Assembly (NCBI GenBank): GCA_026386995.1
Contig: JAPLMO010000059.1
Location: 1 to 17,850, forward strand
Direction: 5' to 3'
Source: Planctomycetota bacterium
Lineage (GTDB): Bacteria > Planctomycetota > Phycisphaerae > FEN-1346
Length of the DNA stretch: 17,850 bases
Below are positions 1-8,142 of the stretch, piece after piece (positions within the stretch are counted from its first letter, which is position 1; every line of letters starts with the position of its first letter). Position numbers and translations under genes: made by a program. Under the pieces are notes generated by a model. The model made no database searches. It worked only from the letters and a program-made list of their open reading frames with translations, and was not told the origin of the DNA.

Positions 1-1049
1 CCGGTCGGGCCGGTCACCAGAATGACGCCGTGCGGCCGATCGATCTGGTCCTTCAGCAGCCGCATATGGTCTTCCTCGAACCCGAGGCGCTCCAGGCCGA
101 TGAGGATGGAGCGGTTGTCCAGGATGCGGATGACGGCCTTCTCGCCCTGGGTCGTCGGCAGGGTGTTGATGCGGAAGTCGACGTACCGGTTGCGGACGAT
201 GGCCCGGATGCGTCCGTCCTGCGGCAGGCGGCGCTCGGAGATGTCGAGGTTCGCCATGATCTTCAGGCGCGACACCAGTGCGGGGTGCATCGTCTGCGGC
301 GGCGACATGACCTCGAACAGCACGCCGTCGATACGGTACCGGATGCGCATCTTCTTTTCGCCGGGCTCGATGTGGATGTCGCTGGCGCCGTCCTTGACGG
401 CGTTGCAGATGAGGTAGTTGGCCAGGCGTACGACCGGCGATTCCCCGGCCACGCGGGCCAGGTCGGCCACGTCCTCGTCATCCTGGACCACCAACTCGAC
501 CGAGTCATCCGTGATGTCGCGGATCAGGTCATCCAACTGAAAATCGTCCGCGCCGCCCGTGAGGTCTTCGGTGGCCTTGTTGATCTCCGTCAACGTCGTG
601 ACGGCCAGGCGGACGCGGCGGCCCAGACGCCGGCGCACCTCGTCCAGGAGGAACACGTTCGCCGGGTCCGGCGTAGCCACCGTCACACTGCCGTGCTCTT
701 CGTCCTCGGCAATCACCAGGACCTTGTGACGCCGGCAGAAATCGGGCGGCAAAAGTTCCTGGACCCGGCGGGGAATCTCCATCTGGCTGACCCGGACGAA
801 TTCCAGGCCGTACTCCTCCGCCAGCGAGGACATCACGTCGTCCTCCTTAGCGTAGCCTTTGCGGAGCAGAATCTGGCCGAGCCGTTCCCCGGGGCTGTTC
901 CGCTGAAGCGCCAGGCACTCTTCCAGTTGGCCCTGCGTCAGCACGCCGCGCTCGACCAGTAGATCGCCCATCCGGGTGCGGGACATTGTCGCGGCCCCGC
1001 CGTCGGTTTCTTCCGCTACGGTCTTCTCAACCAGTTTATCAACGGCCAT
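1..1049 (-). CDS. Type IV pilus / type II secretion assembly ATPase (PilB/GspE family), 3' end outside window
   Basis: Cytoplasmic hexameric ATPase that powers pilus or pseudopilus extension. The frame is open from an ATG at 1049 to the window edge, giving 349 residues. The C-terminal part is missing. An AAGGAAG ribosome site lies just upstream, and the start overlaps the previous gene by 11 bp. Residues 26-49 and 56-79 form two copies of a motif of the type R-hydrophobic-G-x2-L-x3-G (RMGDLLVERG, RLGQILLRKG), as in MshEN / T2SSE N-terminal domains, which bind c-di-GMP in MshE. Further on are DGASDIHIEP, the ERRLPQDGRI Asp-box region and GVILVTGPTG, the beginning of Walker A. The sequence stops before the Walker A lysine. 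It is the last visible gene of a pilM-N-O-P-like operon. PilB and GspE cannot be separated without the C-terminus and the downstream genes. Confidence 0.93.
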   Translation of the reverse strand, partial: MAVDKLVEKTVAEETDGGAATMSRTRMGDLLVERGVLTQGQLEECLALQRNSPGERLGQILLRKGYAKEDDVMSSLAEEYGLEFVRVSQMEIPRRVQELLPPDFCRRHKVLVIAEDEEHGSVTVATPDPANVFLLDEVRRRLGRRVRLAVTTLTEINKATEDLTGGADDFQLDDLIRDITDDSVELVVQDDEDVADLARVAGESPVVRLANYLICNAVKDGASDIHIEPGEKKMRIRYRIDGVLFEVMSPPQTMHPALVSRLKIMANLDISERRLPQDGRIRAIVRNRYVDFRINTLPTTQGEKAVIRILDNRSILIGLERLGFEEDHMRLLKDQIDRPHGVILVTGPT

Positions 1050-1779
1050 TCGGACTTCCTTTACTGCCGGCCTTCATTCCGATCGGCATGCACACGTCGA
1101 CGGTCTCGCCTTCAGAAGTGAGGCGCACCCGGTCGCGCTCGATGGCCCTGATCTGGAACTCCTCGACGGCATCTCCGACGCGGCAGAGGTTCCCGTTAAT
1201 TATCGCCAGGCGGCTGTGACCGGCCACCAGGACGGATCCCAGAACCAGGCGCGAGGCGGCCTCGCGGATGCGCTGCGTCTTGGCCCGCGCCTCGGCCGCG
1301 GGGTCGAGCGCCGCGGTCGTGTTTTGGGCCTGGGCGGCCGCAGCCTCGGCCGACGCCTTGGGCTCGATTGCGACCACAAACGGGTTCGACCTGATGTCCT
1401 TCAGCGGCACCTGGCGTTCGGCCACGTAGCCGTCGAATTTCTTGACGAGTTCTTCCACGCGGGCGAGCGTGAGGTCCTTGGCGCCGTCGGCGTCCGCGCT
1501 GTCGAATCCCTTCAGAATGGCCGCGATGTCCTGGGTATCGGCGGCCGGCGCCGCGCCACCCACAGTGGTCACCGCCGCGGCCTGTTTCGGGCTGCTGCCG
1601 CCCAGGAACTGGTAGGCCACCACGCCGGCGCCGGCAAGGGCCAGGGCCGCCAGGACGAGCACCTTCTTCTTGTTCTGGAATCCCGAGCCGGCGGACTGGG
1701 CGCGGCCCGAACGGCGCTCCGGGGCCGTCGGCTCCAGGCCGCTGTCCGACATGCGGAAGCCTTCGTCTTCTCGTTTCAT
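1039..1779 (-). CDS. PilP/GspC-like inner-membrane pilus assembly protein
   Basis: A 246-residue bitopic membrane protein. Residues 1-37 are a basic cytoplasmic tail, about 38-60 a single membrane helix (KKKVLVLAALALAGAGVVAY), then an Ala-rich linker. The C-terminal domain, about residues 180-235, contains LGSVLVAGHSRLAIINGN, RVGD and a DRVRLTSEGE stretch. That pattern (small beta domain, 'variant stored, RVGD, no conflict with DRV-L') is typical of PilP and of the GspC homology region, which link the inner-membrane platform to the secretin. Its ATG overlaps the pilO stop as ATGA, so translation is probably coupled. It sits where pilP sits in pilMNOP operons. Similarity to PilP or GspC is by pattern and position, so the exact family is uncertain. 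Confidence 0.7.
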   Translation of the reverse strand: MKREDEGFRMSDSGLEPTAPERRSGRAQSAGSGFQNKKKVLVLAALALAGAGVVAYQFLGGSSPKQAAAVTTVGGAAPAADTQDIAAILKGFDSADADGAKDLTLARVEELVKKFDGYVAERQVPLKDIRSNPFVVAIEPKASAEAAAAQAQNTTAALDPAAEARAKTQRIREAASRLVLGSVLVAGHSRLAIINGNLCRVGDAVEEFQIRAIERDRVRLTSEGETVDVCMPIGMKAGSKGSPNGR

Positions 1780-2309
1780 TTCGATTTCTCGAAGAAGATG
1801 TCCATCAGCAACTCGGCCTGGACGATGCCCTCTTTCATCGGTGTCTTGGTAATCTGCATCTGGCGGATCTTGGTGAGGCGCGGCAGTCGTTCCAGGCTTA
1901 CCAGGAAGTCGTAGAAGCCCTCAAACGGCCCGTCCAGCGTCAGCGTGATGGGCTGCGAATTGTACCGCGCCTGCGCTTCGGGGGCGGCGCAGCGGATGCT
2001 GCGCGGCGTGAGGGACTTGGCTTCCGCGATGACCCAGACTTCGCGGAGGATGACGTCGACCTCGCGTTCCTGCGGAAGGCGGTTCTCGAAGAACTCCAGC
2101 GCGCCTTCGAGGCGGGCGACTTCCTGCTGCAGATCGTTGATGCGCCGGGCGACGCGCTCGAGTTTCACGAGTTGGCCGCGCAGGTTGTCCACGGCCGCGC
2201 GGTCGCTGTCCGCCCGCTGGAGCATGGGCAGAATGACGAACCATGTTGCGGCGGCCGACATCAGCACGACCGCCACCAACGTCAGCAGAATGCGGGTCGA
2301 GCCTTTCAT
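1776..2309 (-). CDS. pilO: Type IV pilus inner-membrane protein PilO
   Basis: A 177-residue protein with an N-terminal membrane anchor (ILLTLVAVVLMSAAATWFVI, about residues 7-26). A coiled-coil heptad region follows, about 30-75 (LRGQLVKLERVARRINDLQQ). A ferredoxin-like C-terminal domain contains LTLDGPFEGFYDFLVSLERL and a final IFFEKSK. The order anchor, coiled coil, small alpha/beta domain and the FYDFLVSLERLPRL motif are characteristic of PilO, which forms heterodimers with PilN in the alignment complex. The start codon overlaps the pilN stop (ATGA) and the stop overlaps the next start in the same way, so the genes are translationally coupled. Length is slightly below the usual 200 residues. 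Confidence 0.88.
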   Translation of the reverse strand: MKGSTRILLTLVAVVLMSAAATWFVILPMLQRADSDRAAVDNLRGQLVKLERVARRINDLQQEVARLEGALEFFENRLPQEREVDVILREVWVIAEAKSLTPRSIRCAAPEAQARYNSQPITLTLDGPFEGFYDFLVSLERLPRLTKIRQMQITKTPMKEGIVQAELLMDIFFEKSK

Positions 2310-3061
2310 AACTGGTCTTTCGCTGCTGGGGCAGGGGCCGCCGCCGTCGCGGCCGGCGCTGCCGTGGGGCCGAGCATCTTTTCAGCATCAGGGCTCAGCC
2401 GGAAACTCAACTGGAACTTCCGCATCGTCAGCGTTTCCTGGTACGGAAACGACTCGGAGTACTGGAGGTCCACGTCGCGAAACAGCGGATCGGCGGCAAG
2501 GCGCGAGATGTACTCCGCGACCTGCATGTCCGTCGGCGCAAGGCCCTCGGCGTGGAAGGTCCACTGCTTGACCTTGATCGTGTTCGGTTTGCCTTTGCCG
2601 CTCTTGCCAGCGTTCTTGGCCGGCGCTTTGTCGGCGTCCTTTGCGGCGGCCGCCGGCGGCTGGGCCGTGCTTCGCGGGGCCGGCACCTCGACGTCTTCGA
2701 GTTTCAGCACCAGGGCGGTCAGGCTTGCCTTCTGCGGCAGGTAGTTGGTCAGGCGCGCCAGCAGCGTGCTCCTCGGGACGCGTTCCAGGAGGTCCGAACT
2801 GAGTTCCACTTTGTGGACCAGGCCGGCCTTTCGCTCCTCGAGGTCCTTCAGTTGCTTGATTTGGAGGGTGGCCTCCTGGTACTGCTTCTCCACAACCGCG
2901 CGCATCCCGGCGCTGCTGAACATCGTCACTGCCGCCAGCATGCCGGCCAGACCCAGCCCCACGGCCGCCAGCCCGCCGATGATGAGGCAGATGATGTTGT
3001 CGCGACGCCGGCCCCGGCGTTCCATGTAATCGCACGGCAAAAAATTTATGATATTAACCAT
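2306..3061 (-). CDS. pilN: Type IV pilus inner-membrane protein PilN
   Basis: A 251-residue protein that begins MVNIINFLPCDYMERRGRRR, a clear version of the PilN N-terminal motif (INxLPxxY) that binds the groove of PilM. One membrane helix follows at about residues 24-48 and a coiled coil at about 55-95. An Ala/Pro/Lys-rich linker at about 128-160 separates these from the C-terminal ferredoxin-like domain (TFHAEGLAPTDMQVAEYISR). The tail is Ala/Pro-rich. It lies 15 bp downstream of pilM, with a weak AGGA ribosome site. The linker insertion makes it longer than the typical 180-200 residues. Role: couples cytoplasmic PilM to the periplasmic PilO/PilP complex. Confidence 0.9.
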   Translation of the reverse strand: MVNIINFLPCDYMERRGRRRDNIICLIIGGLAAVGLGLAGMLAAVTMFSSAGMRAVVEKQYQEATLQIKQLKDLEERKAGLVHKVELSSDLLERVPRSTLLARLTNYLPQKASLTALVLKLEDVEVPAPRSTAQPPAAAAKDADKAPAKNAGKSGKGKPNTIKVKQWTFHAEGLAPTDMQVAEYISRLAADPLFRDVDLQYSESFPYQETLTMRKFQLSFRLSPDAEKMLGPTAAPAATAAAPAPAAKDQL

Positions 3062-3076
3062 GCTGCTATTCCTGGC

Positions 3077-4189
3077 TCACTGAGCCGCAAACAGGCTGAG
3101 GCCGGCGGCTGCCGCCATCTCCGGCTCGGGTTCTCCCTGGCCGGACGGACCCCCGATGACGCTCAGGGGGTTGCCGATGTCGCACGGGACGCCCACGTGG
3201 GCGCCGACGACCCGCACCAGGGCGCGGTCGCGCGCCTCCGGCCCGACAAAAATGATCCGGTCCACGTGAGTGCCCCGCGACAGCGAGGCGTAATAGCGCC
3301 TGCACGACTGTATCTCGTCGACGATGTGCTCCAGGTCGAACCGGATGCAGTTGTACGCTTCCACGGCCTCAGGCACCGCCGTCGTGGCCTCGCGCCACCG
3401 GGCCCGCATGGCGGCCGCTTCCGGCGCCGTGATGCCTTTCGCGTGGGCCAGGGGATCCAGAAGGTTGTCGGCCCCCAGTTCCACGCCCTTCACGAAGTTC
3501 ATTTCTTGCCCGCGCGTGATCGCCACGTAAGTGGCCCGCGACCCCAGATAAACGATCATCAGGGACGGCGGACCTTCCGGCGTCGGGTTCGCGTGCGCCG
3601 AGGCAAACATGTATGGGTAACACATGGCACACGGCTCCACGCCGACGCCGACCACGGTAAGGCCCAGGCGCGCCACGGCCGACACCTGCCGCTCGATCGA
3701 GTCGCGCAGCGCCGCCAGAACGATCACGTCCTGCTTCGTCTCGTTGTTCTCCGAGACCATGCCGGCCACGATGTGGCGGACCTCGGCCTCTTCGGGGTCA
3801 AACGGCAACTTACCGTGCAACTCGTTCAACAGGGCCCCTTCCAACTCCTCGGGCTGGATCGGCGACAGGCGCACGTGCTGGATCACCAGTTGCTCCGGAG
3901 GCAGGCTGAGGACCGCCTCGGAGCCGCGGAACCCGTTGGACGTGATCTTCTCGCGAATGAACTGGCGCGCCTCTTCGTAGCGGCTATCATCTAATCCGGA
4001 CAAACCCTGGGCCGCGGCGCTGCCGTCGGCTTCCGCCTCGGAACCCTGGGCCGGCACCGGCGAAAACCGCTTCGCCGCCTTCGAGACCACGGCCACGGTG
4101 CCCTCGGTCTGCTCCAACTGAACCATGTAAACAGCGTCCGCGTTCAGGTGGATACCGATGGGCAACAAGGTTCGTTTAGCGCGCGCCAT
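3077..4189 (-). CDS. pilM: Type IV pilus actin-like ATPase PilM
   Basis: A 370-residue cytoplasmic protein of the PilM/FtsA actin-like fold. The ATG at 4189 is chosen because AAGGAG lies 6 bp upstream and because the 39-residue extension further upstream is not PilM-like. Residues 1-25 (LLPIGIHLNADAVYMVQL) form the first phosphate-binding strand. Further on are the SEAVLSLPPEQLVIQHVRL region, the LGLTVVGVGVEPCAM segment, SLMIVYLGSRATYVAI (second phosphate loop) and ELGADNLLD. The C-terminal strand-loop IIFVGPEARDRALVR is typical of PilM. It is the first gene of the operon and should recruit PilN through PilN's N-terminal peptide. No convincing promoter was found on the minus strand upstream. 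Confidence 0.92.
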   Translation of the reverse strand: MARAKRTLLPIGIHLNADAVYMVQLEQTEGTVAVVSKAAKRFSPVPAQGSEAEADGSAAAQGLSGLDDSRYEEARQFIREKITSNGFRGSEAVLSLPPEQLVIQHVRLSPIQPEELEGALLNELHGKLPFDPEEAEVRHIVAGMVSENNETKQDVIVLAALRDSIERQVSAVARLGLTVVGVGVEPCAMCYPYMFASAHANPTPEGPPSLMIVYLGSRATYVAITRGQEMNFVKGVELGADNLLDPLAHAKGITAPEAAAMRARWREATTAVPEAVEAYNCIRFDLEHIVDEIQSCRRYYASLSRGTHVDRIIFVGPEARDRALVRVVGAHVGVPCDIGNPLSVIGGPSGQGEPEPEMAAAAGLSLFAAQ

Positions 4190-4573
4190 AGCGCACTCCT
4201 TCAGCAACCAAGGGCCCCACGAATGCACGGGGGCTCCAACTATAAACAGTACGCCTGGGACCCGTGTAGTCAAACGATCGCACGCGACCACGGGGGCGCC
4301 GGGCATTGGCGACAGACGAGACGCCGTAAGCCCCTATTTTACAAGGTGTTAGGCGCATGCTTCCCATGTGGTGGCAGTCCGTGTCTTCCGTTTTATCGGT
4401 AGGGGGGTGTAAGGCAACGGTGAATTTCGAGCGTTTTTTGCCCGGCCCGGTGACGCCTTATCGTTCGTCGGCGGGTGCACGCCGCGAACCCGACACCCAG
4501 CGCGTAGGCACTATGGCCGAGGTTACCGTGTTATCTTCGGCAGGAATCCGGCCTGTCTTCAATGATTTCATGC

Positions 4574-4631
4574 CTGGGGCATGGCGCCCCTCGGACCGCA
4601 GCCTGTAGTTCAGCAGGGGGCCATGCCCCCC
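4574..4631. repeat. Two tandem GC-rich hairpins in the pilM / lipoprotein intergenic region
   Basis: The 474 bp between pilM and the lipoprotein promoter contain no credible gene. They do contain two short palindromes. The first has GGGGC at 4576-4580 pairing with GCCCC at 4586-4590 across ATGGC. The second has GGGGGC at 4616-4621 pairing with GCCCCC at 4625-4630 across CAT. Both lack a T-run, so they do not look like intrinsic terminators. The second resembles the hairpin at 8191-8207 in its central GC-CAT-G. They may be degenerate members of an interspersed palindrome family or operator-like sites. Nothing else was recognised between 4190 and 4573. Confidence 0.4.
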
Positions 4632-4663
4632 GAGGCGCAGTGCTTTGTGTTCCTGTTTTATTG

Positions 4664-4692
4664 TTGACAGCCTTGTGCAGGGGGCCTAGGAT
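4664..4692 (+). promoter_or_regulatory. Sigma-70-type promoter of the small lipoprotein gene
   Basis: A perfect -35 box TTGACA (4664-4669) and a -10 box TAGGAT (4687-4692) are separated by 17 bp. The predicted transcript start is near 4699, giving a leader of about 48 nt with the ribosome site GGGAGGA at 4735-4741. Confidence 0.65.
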
Positions 4693-4746
4693 GCACCTTG
4701 TTAGGGAGGGGCGTATAACTTGCGTCGTCGCTAAGGGAGGAATCTC

Positions 4747-4953
4747 ATGAAGCGCTTGTTGGCGGTGTTGGCTGCATTGGTTGCCGTGTCCGTCGTCGGG
4801 AGCGGCTGCGAGACGACCGCTCATGACCGCTATCGCCAGATGACGTACCGGCGGGACATCGACGCGGATGCCTTGGGCATCCAGGATGATTTCGATGCCG
4901 GTGTCCTCCTGGCGGACCGGCCGACCCACCTCTCGCCTTGGTATCACAAGTAA
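4747..4953 (+). CDS. Small predicted lipoprotein, function unknown
   Basis: A 68-residue protein with a textbook lipoprotein signal peptide: MKRLL, a hydrophobic core LAVLAALVAVSVV, and the lipobox GSGC with Cys20 as the lipidated residue. The mature part, about 49 residues, is polar and charged. It contains YRRDIDADALGIQDDFDAG and ends in LSPWYHK. I recognise no domain. It has its own promoter, a strong ribosome site 5 bp before ATG (GGGAGGAATCTC) and a terminator 32 bp after the stop, so it is a monocistronic, probably well-expressed gene. The start is secure. Retention signals cannot be judged because the rules for planctomycete lipoprotein sorting are not established. It is divergent from pilM, but no functional link is visible. 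Confidence 0.85.
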   Translation: MKRLLAVLAALVAVSVVGSGCETTAHDRYRQMTYRRDIDADALGIQDDFDAGVLLADRPTHLSPWYHK

Positions 4954-4984
4954 TCGGCGGTTGTCCTGACGTGCCACGAAAACC

Positions 4985-5014
4985 AACCCCCTCCTTGCGA
5001 GGGGGTTTTCTTTT
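4985..5014. terminator. Bidirectional intrinsic terminator between lipoprotein and nrdJ
   Basis: A 9-bp perfect stem (AACCCCCTC at 4985-4993, GAGGGGGTT at 4999-5007) with a 5-nt loop is followed by TTCTTTT on the plus strand. On the minus strand the same stem is followed by GGTTTTCG. It serves the lipoprotein gene and the converging nrdJ. Confidence 0.85.
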
Positions 5015-5070
5015 GACGGGTCCTGTCCAAGCGGAACACGCAACAAGACGGCGGAATCCGGTCGTCCGGA

Positions 5071-6876
5071 TTACGTCCTGGCGCACGCCTCGCCGCGGTT
5101 GCACGCCCCGGGGGCGGCGTCGAGTTCCTTGCCGGGCTCCAGCGAACGCACCAGGACCTGCTTTGAGCGGCTGCGGTCGCGGAACACCGTGATGCCCTTG
5201 CAGCCGGTCTCGTAGGCCATCTGGTAAATCTCCGCAACGTGCCCGATGGTCGCCTCGAACGGCAGGTTCACGGTCTTGGAGACGGCGTTGTCGACGTGCT
5301 TCTGGAAGGCGGCCTGGACCTGGACGTGCCACTTCGGGTCGATCTCGTGGGCTGTGATGAACAGCCGCGCGACGTCCGCCGGAACGTCTTTCACCTCGGC
5401 TAGCGAGGGTGCGGCGGCGATCTCGTCCAGGAGGTCCGGCCGCCAGAAACCGCGCATGCGCGACACCTCCTCGAAGAGCGGGTTCACCTCGAACAGCCGC
5501 GCGCCGTCCAGCACGTGCCGCTCCATCGCAAGGGCGAAGATCGGCTCGATCCCGGACGAGCACCCCGCGATGATCGAGAGCGTACCGGTCGGCGCCACGG
5601 TGGTGCGGCAGGCGTTGCGATAGGCGGGCGATTCCGGCCGGTCGTAGATGCTGCCCGGCAGGTTCGGGAACTGCCCGCGCTCGGTCGCCAGGTCGGCGCT
5701 GGCGCGATCGGCCTCGTCTCGGATGAAGCCCATCACCTCGCCGGCCGCCTCGAGGGCCTGCGGCGAGTCGTAGGCGATGCCCAGGCGGATCAGCATGTCG
5801 GCAAAGCCCATCACGCCCAGGCCGATCTTGCGGTTGCCGTGAACGATCTCGGTGATCTGAGGCAGCGGGTAGCAGCTCTGCTGGATGCAGTCGTCCAGGA
5901 ACCGGACCGACAGCCGCACGATGGCCCGCAGATAGTCCCAGTCGATGCCGCATGGGCCGACGACCTTGTTGAGGTTTATGGAGCCGAGGTTACATGCCTC
6001 GTACGGCAGGAGGGGCTGCTCGCCACAGGGGTTGGTGCACTCGATGGGCCCGAGGCGCGGCGTGGGGTTATCGAGGTTTATGCGGTCCAGGAAGATTGCG
6101 CCGGGGTCGCCCGTGGCGTGGGCCTGCGTTGTGATGGTCTCCCAGATTCGGCGGGCGGGGACGCGCTGCATGCGGCGGCGGCCGTGCGGGTTGAGGAGGT
6201 CGAAGTCGCGCCCTTCACGGACGGCCTCCATGAAGGCGTGGGTGCAGGCGATCGAGATGTTGAAATTCTCGAGTTCGCCCTCTTCGGTCTTGGCCCGGGC
6301 GAAGCGTTCGACGTCGGGGTGATCGCACCGCAGGATGCCCATGTTGGCCCCGCGGCGGAACCCGCCCTGGCTGATCGCGCCGGTGGCGTAGTTGAAGACC
6401 TTCATGAAACTGATCGGGCCGGAGGCCCGGCCGCTGGAGGACTCGACGAGGTCGCCGCCGGGCCGGATGCGGCTGAACGAGAATCCCGTTCCGCCGCCGG
6501 ACTTATGGATAATGGCGGCGTACTTGATTGCGTCGAAGATCTCCGCGATGTCGTCGGGCACGGGCAACACGAAGCAGGCGGCCAGTTGCTGGAGGCGGCG
6601 GCCCGCGTTCATCAGGGTCGGCGAGTTCGGCAGAAACTCCAGGCGGGCCATCATCCCGTAGAACTGTTCCTCCGCGACGTGCGCATCGTGGGCCGTGCCC
6701 CACACGAGTTCCGCCTGGGCGATGTTGGCGGCGACGCGGCGGAGCATGTCTTCCGGCGTTTCGATCGGCTCGCCGCGGTCATCCTTCTTCAGGTAACGCC
6801 GCTCCAGGACGATCCGGGCATTCTGCGAGAAATTGACCTTTGCGGGCGCCTCGGCGTGAATGATCGGGATTTTCAT
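5071..6876 (-). CDS. nrdJ: Adenosylcobalamin-dependent (class II) ribonucleotide reductase
   Basis: Reduces ribonucleotides to deoxyribonucleotides with a B12-generated thiyl radical and needs no oxygen. The ATG at 6876 gives 601 residues. The frame continues 50 residues upstream, but that part is Arg/Pro-rich and overlaps scpA, so it is rejected. Visible motifs: NSPTLMNAG (about 84), the first redox Cys in AACFVLP (Cys101), HKSGGGTGFSFSRIRP (about 124), and the active-site loop NPCGEQPLLPYEACNLGSIN (Asn282, Cys284, Glu286). The substrate loop APTGTLSIIAGCSSGIEP is also present. The C-terminal thiol pair is Cys592/Cys598 with five residues between, near the end. It lacks the long zinc-binding C-terminal extension of some NrdJ proteins. 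It lies 82 bp after scpA, with the weak ribosome site GGGGGTGG. No cobalamin riboswitch was seen. Confidence 0.93.
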   Translation of the reverse strand: MKIPIIHAEAPAKVNFSQNARIVLERRYLKKDDRGEPIETPEDMLRRVAANIAQAELVWGTAHDAHVAEEQFYGMMARLEFLPNSPTLMNAGRRLQQLAACFVLPVPDDIAEIFDAIKYAAIIHKSGGGTGFSFSRIRPGGDLVESSSGRASGPISFMKVFNYATGAISQGGFRRGANMGILRCDHPDVERFARAKTEEGELENFNISIACTHAFMEAVREGRDFDLLNPHGRRRMQRVPARRIWETITTQAHATGDPGAIFLDRINLDNPTPRLGPIECTNPCGEQPLLPYEACNLGSINLNKVVGPCGIDWDYLRAIVRLSVRFLDDCIQQSCYPLPQITEIVHGNRKIGLGVMGFADMLIRLGIAYDSPQALEAAGEVMGFIRDEADRASADLATERGQFPNLPGSIYDRPESPAYRNACRTTVAPTGTLSIIAGCSSGIEPIFALAMERHVLDGARLFEVNPLFEEVSRMRGFWRPDLLDEIAAAPSLAEVKDVPADVARLFITAHEIDPKWHVQVQAAFQKHVDNAVSKTVNLPFEATIGHVAEIYQMAYETGCKGITVFRDRSRSKQVLVRSLEPGKELDAAPGACNRGEACART

Positions 6877-6910
6877 GGTCCACCCCCAACCCGTAGCACA
6901 TCTTCTGGTA

Positions 6911-6916
6911 ATTATA
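6911..6916 (-). promoter_or_regulatory. Possible -10 element upstream of nrdJ
   Basis: A perfect TATAAT on the minus strand lies 34 bp before the nrdJ start. The nearest -35-like CTGACA is only 10 bp upstream, so the spacing is wrong for a standard sigma-70 promoter. This is a weak candidate. nrdJ may instead be read through from scpA. Confidence 0.3.
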
Positions 6917-6958
6917 CGACCTGTGGTGTCAGGGCGTCTATCCGCAATGCGGACGGTC

Positions 6959-8104
6959 TTACGGCTTCGGCTCGGCGTCGGTATCGGTTCCGGCCTCGCA
7001 TTCGGGCTTGTCGCCGGCTTCCGCATCGGCCGGCGGCTGATCCTGGGCGGCCGCAGCGGCGCTTGCGTCGGCGCCGGCGTTGACCTCGACGCTGGCTTCA
7101 GCGCTGGCCTCGGCGCCTTCGCCCTTCTTGCCGAGAAGTTCCTCTTCGGAGTAGATGGGCTTGAAGGACTCCACCTCGGGTACCTTGATCGAGTCTAGAA
7201 TGTGGTCGAACTCAGTCTTCTCGAAATCGACCTCTTCGATCATCTCACGCAGGTCGTCGGTCTGGCGGACCGAGGGGCGGCGGGGGCCCTTGCGCTCAAG
7301 GGCCTCCTTGTACGCCTCGACCCCGAGCGGCGTCTGCTGGACGGGCGGTTCAGCCGTCGGCTCGCACAGGTAAAGGCGGAGGTCCTTGAAGTCGGCGGTC
7401 TGCTCCGCGCCGATCCGGCGCTGCCGCACGAGTTCCAGGACGGCGATGAACATCGTCACCAGGTACACGCGGCTGTGGCCGCCCGTGAAGAGTTGCGTGA
7501 AGAGGAGCGATTTCTCGGCCTCGATCCGTTCGATGAGTTTGCGGGCGGCCTCTTCGACCGGCGTATCGTCGTAGATGACCTGGCGCGCCTCGGAGTATCC
7601 GAGGGTGCGGATCACCTGGCTGAAAGCGCTGATGAGGTCCCAGATCTCGGTGCCCTTGAGGAAGTCTGTGGGCACCTCCATGTCGGACTCTTCCGTCAGG
7701 CCCGCCAGGGCGCGGTCGTCGACCTGGCGCGGGAATCGCCGGGCCATGTCGCGGCCGCGGTCGTCGAGCATGGCCGCGGCTTCCTTGAAGCGGCGGTATT
7801 CGATGAGTTGGCGGATGAGCGTCTCGCGCGGGTCTTCCTCGGCCTCAGGCTCCTCGCCTTCCTCGGGCTCGGGGGGGCGGGGCAGGACGGCGGCGCTCTT
7901 CAGTTCCAGCAGCGTCGCGGCCATGACGATAAAGTCTCCGGCCAGTTCGATGTCTAGCGACTTCAGCAAGTCGAGGTACGCGATGTACTGGTCGGCGATC
8001 CGCAAGATGGGGATGTCGCGGATATCGACCTCCTCGCGGCGGATGAGGTAGAGCAGCAAGTCCATCGGACCGTTGTAGATTTCGAGATCGACTTTGTAAG
8101 CCAT
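6959..8104 (-). CDS. scpA: Segregation and condensation protein A
   Basis: The kleisin subunit of the bacterial Smc-ScpAB condensin. The ATG at 8104 (MAYKVDLEIYNGPMDLLLYL) matches the family N-terminus. GGAGG lies 11 bp upstream, a little far, and the 18 residues before it are not ScpA-like. The first ~85 residues (FxGPLDLLLxLI-type motif, RREEVDIRDIPILRIADQY, FIVMAATLLELKS) are diagnostic. The C-terminal winged helix includes FTGGHSRVYLVTMFIAVLEL, about residues 210-230. Total length is 381, against the usual 250-280. The excess is an acidic linker (PEPEEGEEPEAEEDP) and an Ala/Glu-rich C-terminal tail of about 80 residues. No scpB is visible. It lies downstream of trpS, separated by a repeat-containing spacer. 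Confidence 0.93.
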   Translation of the reverse strand: MAYKVDLEIYNGPMDLLLYLIRREEVDIRDIPILRIADQYIAYLDLLKSLDIELAGDFIVMAATLLELKSAAVLPRPPEPEEGEEPEAEEDPRETLIRQLIEYRRFKEAAAMLDDRGRDMARRFPRQVDDRALAGLTEESDMEVPTDFLKGTEIWDLISAFSQVIRTLGYSEARQVIYDDTPVEEAARKLIERIEAEKSLLFTQLFTGGHSRVYLVTMFIAVLELVRQRRIGAEQTADFKDLRLYLCEPTAEPPVQQTPLGVEAYKEALERKGPRRPSVRQTDDLREMIEEVDFEKTEFDHILDSIKVPEVESFKPIYSEEELLGKKGEGAEASAEASVEVNAGADASAAAAAQDQPPADAEAGDKPECEAGTDTDAEPKP

Positions 8105-8142
8105 GAGAGCGTACGCCTCCAGGCGACGACAGATTGAACGGC

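Noticed and set aside
30..962. Long plus-strand open frame, 310 codons
   Set aside because: It is the antisense of the PilB/GspE coding frame. The minus strand shows MshEN, Asp-box and Walker A motifs, while this frame is His/Arg/Asp-rich with no similarity.
6877..6958. Cobalamin riboswitch upstream of nrdJ
   Set aside because: Only 82 bp are available and no B12-box-like sequence is visible.
5515..7083. 522-codon plus-strand frame
   Set aside because: Antisense shadow of nrdJ caused by high GC at third positions.
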